A stretch of 64,000 bases of DNA from assembly GCF_963676815.1 (NCBI RefSeq), contig NZ_OY781365.1:4064501-4128500 (forward strand). The letters are read 5' to 3'. This document shows, piece by piece, positions 1-7,860 of this stretch. The notes beneath the pieces are model-generated. The model had not been told where the DNA came from. It was given only the letters and a program-made list of their open reading frames with translations, and ran no database searches. Position 1 is the first letter of the stretch. The number at the start of each line of letters is the position of its first letter. Position numbers and translations under genes: made by a program. The stretch is from an uncultured Draconibacterium sp. (GTDB lineage Bacteria; Bacteroidota; Bacteroidia; Bacteroidales; Prolixibacteraceae).

Positions 1-2
1 TG

Positions 3-1201
3 AAAAAAGGAATAATCACCAACCGGAACAAGTTTATTCTTGGTCCTTCGGGCAGCGGGAAATCCTTTTTTACCAACCACATGGTACGGCAATATTACGA
101 GCAGGGAACACATGTGCTCCTTGTAGATACCGGAAACAGCTACAAAGGTCTGTGCGATTTAATACATTACAAAACAAGGGGCGAAGACGGGGTTTACTTT
201 ACGTATACCGAGGATAATCCGATTGCATTTAATCCGTTTTACACCGACGATGGTGTGTTTGACATCGAAAAAAGGGAAAGCATAAAAACGCTGATCCTTA
301 CCCTCTGGAAAAGCGAGGATGAGGCACCCACACGTTCCGAAGAGGTGGCACTGTCAAATGCGGTTAGCCTGTATATCGAGATGTTAAAATCGGACGGTAA
401 GGTGGCTCCGTCTTTTAATACCTTTTTTGAGTTTGTGCGCGATGAGTATACGGAGTTGCTTCAATCGAAAAAGGTGCGTGAAAAGGACTTTGATGTAGCC
501 AATTTCCTGAATGTATTGGAACCGTATTACCGGGGTGGAGAATACGATTACCTGCTGAATTCAGACAAACAAATGGATCTGCTGAACAAACGTTTTATCG
601 TTTTCGAGCTGGATAATATCAAGGATCATAAAGTGCTTTTCCCAATTGTAACGATCATCATCATGGAAGCCTTTATCAACAAAATGAGGCGATTGAAAGG
701 CATCCGCAAGATGATATTAGTGGAAGAAGCCTGGAAAGCCATTGCCAAAGAAGGAATGGCGGAGTACATAAAATATTTGTTTAAAACCGTACGCAAATTC
801 TTTGGTGAGGCAATTGTTGTAACACAGGAAGTAGATGATATTATCGCTTCGGAAATTGTAAAGGAAAGTATCATCAATAATTCCGATTGTAAGATACTGC
901 TCGACCAGCGCAAATACATGAACAAGTTTGCCTCCATTCAGGAGTTGCTTGGATTAACAGAAAAAGAAAAATCACAGATTCTATCCATAAATCTGGCCAA
1001 TCACCCGCAACGCTTATACAAAGAGGTATGGATTGGTTTGGGAGGTGTACAATCTGCGGTACCGAAGTCTCTTTGAAGGAATACTACACCTACACCACCG
1101 AAGAAACCGAAAAACTTGAACTTACCCGTTTAACCGAGCAATTAGACGGGAATATTGAGCTTGCTATAAAACAACTGGCAGCAAGCAAACGCAATTCTTA
1201 A
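3..1201 (+). pseudogene. traG: TraG, conjugation ATPase (VirB4-like), 5' cut by window edge, frameshifted near 3' end
   Basis: This is the C-terminal ATPase part of the conjugative-transposon TraG protein, which powers the mating channel from the inner face of the membrane. A Walker A motif (GPSGSGKS) is encoded at 42-65 and a Walker B-like MILVEEAWKA at about 711-740. The gene begins upstream of the window. The main frame stops at 1074-1076 right after a GGVQSAV stretch. The next frame, from 1061 to the stop at 1199-1201, continues with TEVSLKEYYTYTTEETEK and further residues like the usual TraG tail. The shift fits loss of n = 1 mod 3 bases. Loss of 7 bases between two GGTA copies would restore the family-like AVYGTEVS. 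The missing tail is about 45 residues, so partial function cannot be excluded. traI follows 20 bp later. Confidence 0.85.
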
Positions 1202-1221
1202 TCATTCAAATTAATAGAAAC

Positions 1222-1851
1222 ATGAAAACAAAATTAGTTATAGCAGTGCTTTTGATTATGCTTGGTTCGTTAAACCTGAAAGCCCAATGGGTGGTCAACG
1301 ATCCTATTAATACGGCCACAAGTATTGCCAATACGGCCAAGGAGATTATCCAGACCTCCAATACCGTTTCCAATGTGATCAAAAACTTCCAGGAAGTGAA
1401 AAAGGTGTATGAACAGGGCAAAGCCTATTACGATGCACTAAAGGCTGTAAACAACCTGGTTAAAGATGCCCGAAAAGTGCAGCAAACCATTTTAATGGTT
1501 GGCGAGATTACCGATATCTATATAAATGCCTACCAGCGGATGTTGCAGGATGAAAACTATTCGTTGGAAGAGCTGGGGGCAATTGCCTTTGGCTATACTA
1601 AACTACTGGAAGAAAGTGCCTACCTGCTGAATGATCTGAAAGGCATTGTAAATGCCAGCACTCTTTTGCTGACCGACAAAGAGCGGATGGATGTGATAGA
1701 CAATGTTTACGATTCGGTAAAACATTACAGGAATCTGGTAAGCTATTACACCAATAAGAACATCGCTGTTTCGTACCTGAGGGCGCAAAAGAAAGGCGAT
1801 ACCGAAAGGATGTTGGCATTGTATGGTGATTCAAGTGAAAGATACTGGTAA
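1222..1851 (+). CDS. traI: TraI, conjugative transposon protein (DUF4141)
   Basis: A 209-residue secreted protein of the Bacteroides tra cluster. It begins with a signal peptide (hydrophobic residues 4-18, cleavage likely after LKAQ at about 22) and continues as an almost wholly helical protein (EIIQTSNTVSNVIKNFQEVKKVYEQGKAYYDAL). This matches the DUF4141/TraI family, which resembles VirB5-like periplasmic components in being signal-bearing and helical. It lies between traG and traJ as in other Bacteroidota conjugative elements, and its stop overlaps the traJ start by one base (TAATG). Its precise role in the channel is not known from sequence. Confidence 0.88.
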   Translation: MKTKLVIAVLLIMLGSLNLKAQWVVNDPINTATSIANTAKEIIQTSNTVSNVIKNFQEVKKVYEQGKAYYDALKAVNNLVKDARKVQQTILMVGEITDIYINAYQRMLQDENYSLEELGAIAFGYTKLLEESAYLLNDLKGIVNASTLLLTDKERMDVIDNVYDSVKHYRNLVSYYTNKNIAVSYLRAQKKGDTERMLALYGDSSERYW

Positions 1852-2849
1852 TGGATTTTGATAATCTACATCAGATCTTACGCAGTCTCTATCTTGAGAT
1901 GACGCCCTTGTGCAGCAGCATGGCAGGAGTGGCAAAAGGTATTGCCGGTTTGGGGGCATTGTTTTATGTGGCTTCGCGTGTGTGGCAGTCGCTGTCGCGC
2001 ACCGAGCCCATCGATGTTTACCCGCTCCTACGTCCCTTTGCCATCGGTCTCTGTATCATGTTTTTCCCCGGTTTTGTTCTGGGAACCATCAATGTGGTGC
2101 TTAGCCCCATTGTTGTTGGCACCAATCAAATGTTGGAAGCTCAGACTTTTGATATGGAAAAGTACCGCGATTTAAAAGAGCAGCTGGAGGTAGAAGCCAT
2201 GAAACGAAATCCGGAAACAGCATACCTGGTCAGTAACGAGGAATTTGACAAGCAGCTGGAAGAACTGGGCTGGAGTCCGTCAGATCTGGCAACTATGTCA
2301 GGGATGTATATCGAGCGCAGTTTGTACAACATGAAAAAAAATATCCGCGATTTCTTTCGGGAAATTCTGGAATTGCTGTTTCAGGCAGCCGCTTTGGTTA
2401 TTGATACCATTCGCACCTTTTTTCTGATTGTACTTTCGATACTTGGTCCGATTGCCTTTGCCATCAGTATTTACGATGGCTTTCAGTCCACCATGACACA
2501 ATGGTTCTCGCGGTATATCTCCGTGTACCTCTGGTTACCGGTTTCCGATCTGTTTAGTTCCATTCTTGCCCGTATCCAGGTGCTGATGCTGCAAGCCGAT
2601 ATTGATAAACTACAGGCCGATGCTACGTATTCAGTCGAAGCATCCAACGGCGTTTACATTGTATTTATGATTATCGGTATCATCGGGTATTTCACTATTC
2701 CAACAGTTGCCGGATGGATCATCATGGCCGGAGGTATGGGAAATTATGGAAAGAACGTGACATCGTCGGCAGGAAAAACGGCGTCAATGGCTGCAGGTGT
2801 TGCCGGTGCATCAGCCGGAAATATGACAGGAAAACTAATGAAAAATTAA
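1851..2849 (+). CDS. traJ: TraJ, inner-membrane mating-channel protein (VirB6-like)
   Basis: A 332-residue polytopic membrane protein. Hydrophobic segments are visible at about 25-45, 60-90, 180-215 and 270-300, with a charged loop at 100-170. The C-terminus is small-residue rich (GKTASMAAGVAGASAGNMTGK). Order, length and topology match TraJ of Bacteroides conjugative transposons, a probable VirB6-type channel component. The start codon shares one base with the traI stop, so translation is likely coupled. traK follows after 13 bp. Confidence 0.9.
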   Translation: MDFDNLHQILRSLYLEMTPLCSSMAGVAKGIAGLGALFYVASRVWQSLSRTEPIDVYPLLRPFAIGLCIMFFPGFVLGTINVVLSPIVVGTNQMLEAQTFDMEKYRDLKEQLEVEAMKRNPETAYLVSNEEFDKQLEELGWSPSDLATMSGMYIERSLYNMKKNIRDFFREILELLFQAAALVIDTIRTFFLIVLSILGPIAFAISIYDGFQSTMTQWFSRYISVYLWLPVSDLFSSILARIQVLMLQADIDKLQADATYSVEASNGVYIVFMIIGIIGYFTIPTVAGWIIMAGGMGNYGKNVTSSAGKTASMAAGVAGASAGNMTGKLMKN

Positions 2850-2862
2850 TCACAAAAGAATT

Positions 2863-3486
2863 ATGGAATTTAAATCATTAAAAAATATCGAAACAAGCTT
2901 TAGGCAGATCCGTTTTTTCGGGATGGTATTTATCCTGCTCTGCGCAGGCATTACCGGATATTCAGTGTTTAGTGCCTACAGCTTTGCGGAAAAACAACGG
3001 CAAAAAATCTATGTTCTGGACAAGGGAAAATCCCTGATTCTTGCGCTTTCACAGGATCTGGCACAAAACCGTCCGGTAGAGGCGCGGGAACATATCCGGC
3101 GTTTCCACGAGTTGTTTTTTACGCTTTCACCCGATAAAAATGCCATTGAGTCGAACATCAACCGGGCCATGTTTCTGGCAGACAAAAGCGTGTATACCTA
3201 TTACAAAGACCTGCTTGAAAAAGGTTATTTCAACCGGATTATTTCTGGTAATATCAACCAAACGCTGCAAGTAGATAGTGTGGTGGTTGATTTTATGAAC
3301 TATCCGTATACGGCATCAACCTATGCTCGTCAGGTAATTATTCGCGAAAGCAATATCACGGAACGAAACCTGGTGACACGGTGCAGTCTTATCAACTCGG
3401 TTCGCAGCGATAATAACCCACATGGTTTTACGGTGGAGAACTTTGAGGTAGTACAGAACAATGATATTCAAACGGTAACAAGGTAG
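2863..3486 (+). CDS. traK: TraK, conjugative transposon protein (VirB8-like)
   Basis: A 207-residue protein with a short cytoplasmic N-terminus (FKSLKNIETSFRQIR), one transmembrane helix at about 18-38 and a periplasmic domain. This is the topology of TraK/VirB8 assembly factors. Recognisable family stretches include the N-terminal SFRQIRFFGMVF and a central FMNYPYTASTYARQVIIRE. It sits in the conserved place between traJ and the small traL gene. Confidence 0.9.
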   Translation: MEFKSLKNIETSFRQIRFFGMVFILLCAGITGYSVFSAYSFAEKQRQKIYVLDKGKSLILALSQDLAQNRPVEAREHIRRFHELFFTLSPDKNAIESNINRAMFLADKSVYTYYKDLLEKGYFNRIISGNINQTLQVDSVVVDFMNYPYTASTYARQVIIRESNITERNLVTRCSLINSVRSDNNPHGFTVENFEVVQNNDIQTVTR

Positions 3487-3490
3487 AGCC

Positions 3491-3757
3491 ATGAAGAATA
3501 GATTTTCTGAGTTTAAACGACATAGCCGTGAAAAACTCAAAGGGAGTTGTGACAGAATTCCTGAGAAAAAACGAAGAATGGTGGTGTTGGGAATGTGTAT
3601 TCTGTTTACACTTCTTTTTGCTCTTGTTCTATGGGATTCGTTTCGCGATCCGAAAGTAAAAGACCTGTTTCAGATTGAGCACATCACCACACTTGACTTA
3701 CCACAAGACAGTATCATTAATCACTTAAAAGATTTAACAGATGGACAAAAACAATAA
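3491..3757 (+). CDS. traL: TraL-like small membrane protein (DUF3989)
   Basis: An 88-residue protein with a basic N-terminus, one transmembrane segment at about 30-49 (MVVLGMCILFTLLFALVLWD) and a short periplasmic tail. The size, the single helix and the position between traK and traM fit TraL (DUF3989) of Bacteroides-type elements. Its 3' end overlaps the start of traM by 17 bases, which suggests translational coupling. The assignment rests mainly on position and topology. Confidence 0.75.
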   Translation: MKNRFSEFKRHSREKLKGSCDRIPEKKRRMVVLGMCILFTLLFALVLWDSFRDPKVKDLFQIEHITTLDLPQDSIINHLKDLTDGQKQ

Positions 3758-5024
3758 AACACTCCTAAAACCGGGGCAAAAGCAGATGCTGAAAAAGTAC
3801 GCCGTATTTGCTTTGATGTTCCTTGTTTTTGGGGCAAGTCTGTGGCTGATATTTAAGCCATCGGACAAAGAGGAAAACAAAACAGTAATTGGATTAAATA
3901 CCGAGATCCCACTACCGCAGGAAGAGGATCTGCTAAAGGATAAAATCAATGCCTTCGAGCAGGCAGCACTTTTTCAGCAAAGGCCGGTGCGCTCGCTGGA
4001 TGATTTTTCGTCGCTGATTAAAAAGGATGAACCAGCCAAGTTCGACTTGCTTTCCTCTGCAAAAGCAGAAACTAGCTTGTCAGAAAAATATTCAGGAAGC
4101 GAGCACCCCAAACGGGCGATACAAAGTTCTGCTTCAGCATATAACAATATAAACAACACGCTGGGCAGTTTTTACGAAAAACCAAAGGCGAATCCTGAAA
4201 ATGAGAAACTAAAGGCAGAGCTTGAAGCTTTGAAACAACAACTGGCTGAAAAGCAGGAAGACAGCAACATAGATGAACAACTGCTGTTGATGGAAAAATC
4301 ATACCAGATGGCAGCCAAATATATGCCGAACAATGCTCTGGCACAACCAGTTACAACCGTTCAGACAACAGACCACTCTGCCAACCAGCAAGCAGATGAA
4401 GATGTAGCGAAGACAGTTCTGGTTTCAACAAAAAGTACAACAACGGCCTTGCAACAAAAGATTTCTGATTCGGTATTTCTTAAACAGGTCTCACAGCCCC
4501 GAAACTATTCATTTATTTCGGCAGATGGCGAGCAGGAAACCACAGAACGTAATACCATTAATGCCTGTGTAAACAGCACTCAAAAAGTGGTTAACGGGCA
4601 AAATGTGCAGTTACGTTTACTAGAAGCCATTGAAACCGGAGGACTCCACTTTCAAAAGAATGCCTTGATTACAGGTATCGCCCGGATCCAGGGAGAACGT
4701 TTACATATTATTATCAATTCGCTGGAACAAAACGGAAATATCATTCCGGTGCAACTCACAGCTTACGACACCGACGGACAGCCTGGACTGTTTATTCCCG
4801 GTTCGGTTGAGGTCAGTGCTTTAAAGGAAATTACAGCTACCATGGGACGCGATGCCGGGACAAGCATTAGCATCAATCAGGGTACAACTGCAGGCGAACA
4901 ACTGGCAGCCGATGTGGGGCGAAGTTTTATCCAAGGGACATCGCAGTATGTTTCCAAAAAACTCAGGACCACAAAAGTTACCCTAAAAGCAGGGCACCGA
5001 ATATTGCTGATGCCTGCCAAATAA
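3741..5024 (+). CDS. traM: TraM, conjugative transposon scaffold protein (VirB10-like)
   Basis: A 427-residue protein with a transmembrane helix at about 18-36, a long low-complexity and coiled-coil linker (charged helix ENEKLKAELEALKQQLAEKQ at about 152-171), and a conserved C-terminal domain from about residue 255. The C-terminal domain carries NAVNGQNVQLRL-like and RIQGERLHIIINSLEQNGNI-type strands and ends near LKAGHRILLMPAK. This is the layout of TraM of Bacteroides conjugative transposons, which probably bridges the two membranes like VirB10. It overlaps traL and is followed 31 bp later by traN. Confidence 0.92.
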   Translation: MDKNNKTLLKPGQKQMLKKYAVFALMFLVFGASLWLIFKPSDKEENKTVIGLNTEIPLPQEEDLLKDKINAFEQAALFQQRPVRSLDDFSSLIKKDEPAKFDLLSSAKAETSLSEKYSGSEHPKRAIQSSASAYNNINNTLGSFYEKPKANPENEKLKAELEALKQQLAEKQEDSNIDEQLLLMEKSYQMAAKYMPNNALAQPVTTVQTTDHSANQQADEDVAKTVLVSTKSTTTALQQKISDSVFLKQVSQPRNYSFISADGEQETTERNTINACVNSTQKVVNGQNVQLRLLEAIETGGLHFQKNALITGIARIQGERLHIIINSLEQNGNIIPVQLTAYDTDGQPGLFIPGSVEVSALKEITATMGRDAGTSISINQGTTAGEQLAADVGRSFIQGTSQYVSKKLRTTKVTLKAGHRILLMPAK

Positions 5025-5055
5025 AATACAATTCATTCATTTTAAATCATACGTC

Positions 5056-5937
5056 ATGAAACAAATCTTATTCGCGATAATACTACTTAGCAACTTTTCA
5101 CTTATTGCTCAAAACCAGTACACCAAAGTCATTTCCAAAGACAGGGTAATTTCATCCTACCACATTGAAGTAACCTACAATAAAACTGTCCATATTCTAT
5201 TCCCGGCAGCTATAACCTATATTGATCTTGGTTCATCGAATATAATAGCAGGGAAAGCCGATGGTGCAGAAAATGTGGTCCGGGTAAAAGCTTCGGTTAA
5301 GGACTTTACGGAAGAAACCAACTTCTCGGTGATAACCGACGAGGGCAGTTTTTATTCGTTCATTGTCAACTACGCTGAAAATCCTGCAAAGTTGAATATC
5401 GAAATGAAAGACTTCCTGCATGAATACAAACTGGGGAACCAACAGGACAACACGGTAGAGATACAATTTGCTGAGCTTGGAAACAAAACACCTCAAAACA
5501 TCCAATTGGCCATGGAGAAAATTTACGGGATCAGGAAGAAACAGTTCAAAAATATCAATAGCAAACAGTTTGGGATAGGGTTTGCGTTAACCGGCCTTTA
5601 TAGCCAGAATGGTTTGATTTACTTTCGCACCGAGTTGGAAAATTGTTCTGAAATTCCATTTGAAATTGATTTTCTAACGTTTAAAGTCGTGGACAAGAAA
5701 GTCGCCAAAAGAACAGCCATTCAGGAGACGGTTATAACACCGGTTCGTGCTTTAAATAACCTGACGACTATTGAAGGCAATTCTCACGAAACAACTGTTT
5801 TTGTTTTCGAATCATTTTCGATACCAGACAAGAAAGAATTGGTAGTTGAGCTATTTGAGAAGAATGGGGGAAGGCACCAGCGTTTTATTGTAAAGAACAA
5901 GGATCTGGTAAAAGCCAAAAATGTAGGGAAAATGTAA
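5056..5937 (+). CDS. traN: TraN, conjugative transposon protein (DUF4138, VirB9-like)
   Basis: A 293-residue secreted protein with a clear signal peptide (MKQILFAIILLSNFSLIAQ). The mature part is mostly beta strand, beginning with a YHIEVTYNKTVHILFPAAITYIDLG-like section that is the hallmark of TraN (DUF4138), the probable outer-membrane VirB9 counterpart. It is the last tra gene in this run: a strong hairpin follows its stop, and traO, traP and traQ, which normally come next, are not present in the window. Confidence 0.92.
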   Translation: MKQILFAIILLSNFSLIAQNQYTKVISKDRVISSYHIEVTYNKTVHILFPAAITYIDLGSSNIIAGKADGAENVVRVKASVKDFTEETNFSVITDEGSFYSFIVNYAENPAKLNIEMKDFLHEYKLGNQQDNTVEIQFAELGNKTPQNIQLAMEKIYGIRKKQFKNINSKQFGIGFALTGLYSQNGLIYFRTELENCSEIPFEIDFLTFKVVDKKVAKRTAIQETVITPVRALNNLTTIEGNSHETTVFVFESFSIPDKKELVVELFEKNGGRHQRFIVKNKDLVKAKNVGKM

Positions 5938-5953
5938 GTCAGTAATAAAACAC

Positions 5954-5992
5954 AAAAACAAGGGCTACTCAATGCGAGTAGCCCTTGTTTTC
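5954..5992. terminator. Bidirectional terminator between traN and the RadC-like gene
   Basis: A perfect 12-bp stem (CAAGGGCTACTC at 5959-5970 against GAGTAGCCCTTG at 5976-5987) has a 5-base loop. It is flanked by A-rich sequence on the left and T-rich sequence on the right, so it can end transcription in both directions. It sits exactly between the convergent traN and radC-like genes. Confidence 0.9.
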
Positions 5993-6004
5993 TATGAAAT
6001 GGAT

Positions 6005-6457
6005 TTATAATAATCCATTATCAGCAAAACTCAGATAGCTTTCATCAGTAACGATCAGATGGTCCAGAAGACTTAAATCGATAAGCTGACATGCGTTTTT
6101 AAGTTTTTCGGTAATTTTTACATCAGCCGCACTGGCGGTTAGGTTACCACTCGGGTGATTATGAGAAACAATCAATGAAGAAGCATTTGCTTTTAAAGCT
6201 AGTTGCAGAATTATTTTTACATCGACAACGGTCCCGGAAATTCCACCTTTAGAAATACAGGATACACCAAGAACTTTGTTGCCACGATTTAACAGCATTA
6301 CATAAAACTCTTCATGGTGCTGAATACAGTCTTTAAAAATGTGTTTGAAAATATGAGCTGCATCTTTTGATGCGCCAATTTGAGGTCTTTCTGATGCTTT
6401 TACTTTGTCAGTATAAGACACTTTAATCTCGGAAACTTTGAAATAATCAATTTTCAT
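6005..6457 (-). CDS. RadC-like JAB/MPN domain protein
   Basis: A 150-residue protein (an upstream ATG at 6484 would add nine residues). It has the RadC/JAB domain with the metal-binding SHNHPSGN motif and a downstream Asp (SAADVKITEKL). The family is common on mobile elements and was once linked to DNA repair; its function is not settled. Like other accessory-element copies it lacks the N-terminal helix-hairpin-helix region of long chromosomal RadC. I favour the start MKIDYF because family members usually begin this close to the domain. Confidence 0.88.
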   Translation of the reverse strand: MKIDYFKVSEIKVSYTDKVKASERPQIGASKDAAHIFKHIFKDCIQHHEEFYVMLLNRGNKVLGVSCISKGGISGTVVDVKIILQLALKANASSLIVSHNHPSGNLTASAADVKITEKLKNACQLIDLSLLDHLIVTDESYLSFADNGLL

Positions 6458-6484
6458 AACAGTAAGCTTTAAATTGTTAAACAA

Positions 6485-6784
6485 TAATTTTATTGCTTAC
6501 TATTCACAGGATAGCAGGGACTTCAGGCAAGGTTTTGATTCGAAATACACTTTTCGTTTTATGGACTAAAAGGAAGATTCTGAATCAAATCCAGCGGATT
6601 TAACCTTGTTGTTTGTCCATGGTACTCCTGTATTTTTGCGATTAAAATTAAGGGATCAATCATTATCATGAGAATCTTATTAAGAAGGTTTTTTGCTTCT
6701 TTTTAACCGCGCAGGCTCATGAAAAAAGAAGCAGGGAGATTTTACCCTGCATTATTGTAGCTTTATAAACTGATCTATTGAAAG
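6485..6784. other. Intergenic stretch, no gene seen
   Basis: Three hundred bases between two minus-strand genes. Apart from the minus-strand terminator at 6722-6750 I see no coding frame or convincing structure. The stretch next to 6484 presumably holds the promoter of the RadC-like gene. Confidence 0.5.
6722..6750 (-). terminator. Terminator of the small membrane-protein gene
   Basis: GCAGGG (6731-6736) pairs with CCCTGC (6745-6750). Read on the minus strand the stem is followed by a T-rich run (complement of GAAAAAAGAA at 6721-6730). It lies 35-60 bp downstream of the minus-strand gene ending at 6785. Confidence 0.7.
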
Positions 6785-7009
6785 TTAAAGCGCTATCAAT
6801 CCAAAAAGCATGGCAAGAGTTACAGCAACAACTATGGCAATACCAAGGATAACAACAATCATATTTTTGGCAAATTCAATCAGAAATAAAATTGCGATAT
6901 AGGCCAGTAAACAATACCAGAAACTTAATCCGGTAATATAAGAAGCCAGTACAATAACAATGATTCTGAAAATCCATCGAAACGGTAATTTGTTAACTTT
7001 TTCTCTCAT
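6785..7009 (-). CDS. Small hydrophobic membrane protein, unknown
   Basis: A 74-residue protein, basic at the N-terminus (MREKVNKLPFRW), followed by two or three transmembrane segments at about 12-30, 30-48 and 50-72. No family is recognised. A terminator directly downstream and an uninterrupted hydrophobic pattern support it as a real gene, but the length alone does not prove it. It lies inside the conjugative element. Confidence 0.5.
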   Translation of the reverse strand: MREKVNKLPFRWIFRIIVIVLASYITGLSFWYCLLAYIAILFLIEFAKNMIVVILGIAIVVAVTLAMLFGLIAL

Positions 7010-7067
7010 TTGGGCAGTTTTAAAAGGTTGCTAATTGTGATGTTATGAGCATTACAAAAACAATTCC

Positions 7068-7115
7068 AAACTCACCTATGCGGATTCCGGAGGAGAGTGA
7101 GTTTTGTTTTTTTTT
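7068..7115 (+). terminator. Terminator-like hairpin with long T run, no gene upstream
   Basis: AAACTCAC (7068-7075) pairs with GTGAGTTT (7097-7104) and is followed by TG and about ten T. No plus-strand gene ends nearby, so it may close a small transcript running antisense to the 6785-7009 gene, or be a relic. Confidence 0.5.
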
Positions 7116-7239
7116 ACAACCATTTTCAAAATATTTATTTCTATTCTTCTTTTCCATATTTCATTCGTTTAAGATTATGCGTCTTTCTATCGGGTCGGTC
7201 GTTGTTGTTTTGTGGCTCGGTTAAAAAAGGAGTGTTGGA

Positions 7240-7321
7240 CCTGCAAGTTTTTTGCAGAAAATACTATTCGACGTCAGGAGGTTGGAGATTTTCTGCAAAA
7301 CTGCAGGCCTGAACTTGCAGG
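7240..7321. repeat. Nested inverted repeat
   Basis: Outer arms CCTGCAAGTT (7240-7249) and AACTTGCAGG (7312-7321) enclose inner arms TTTTGCAGAAAAT (7250-7262) and ATTTTCTGCAAAA (7288-7300). All arms are perfect. The arms lie directly next to each other on the left but are 11 bases apart on the right, giving a long hairpin with a bulge and a 25-base loop. Confidence 0.75.
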
Positions 7322-7860
7322 CTCCAAAAACACGGGCTTTATTTTGCCAAAAGAACAATAAGGGCCGGACGGAAAGCACATTCTTAAATTGGAATGCGGG
7401 AAAGAAGAATCTATAGATTGATAAAAATGATTATTGTACTTTTTCAAAAAGTCTGTAAGCTACAACTCTAAAAAAAGGTGAGGCAAAAACAAGTGTAAGG
7501 CTTGAATGTACAGAAATGAGGTCTGTGAGAACAGGGTGAATGAAAGGAAATAAAAGCCTTACTCTTGTGTGCGGTGCCTGAGGCTACTGAATGCAGGGAG
7601 TGTTTTGAACAAGGTCGGAAGAACTTCCCGGAATGAAGAGACCGGAGGCACAGGAACAGTAATCTGAATTTTATCGAGGCGGGCAAAGTGCAAATGTATC
7701 CCTGAAATAATATGCAAGGGATTCTTTTGCAGTGCGATGCCAAAGGCTTTTCGATTGAACAGTTTCAATCCACCGGGAAACTGCGAATCATGAGCAGCGG
7801 TGTGGATGAAAATGCGATTTGAGGAATGCCTGTGCATGGGAGATGAAATGTGTTAATTTT

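Larger units (their letters stand above)
7010..7860. other. Long non-coding or unassigned stretch inside the element
   Basis: About 850 bases without a convincing gene. Possible frames here (for example 7559-7837 minus) have no family features and atypical composition. The stretch does contain an orphan terminator-like hairpin (7068-7115) and a nested inverted repeat (7240-7321), so structured RNA or a decayed module is possible. Confidence 0.5.

Noticed and set aside
7097..7312. Plus-strand open frame of 71 codons
   Set aside because: It overlaps the terminator T run and the nested inverted repeat, has an unusual Phe-rich start and no family features.
7468..7837. Minus-strand open frames of about 90 codons
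   Set aside because: Two overlapping frames with His/Pro/Ser-rich, low-structure translations and no recognisable motif; no support from neighbours.
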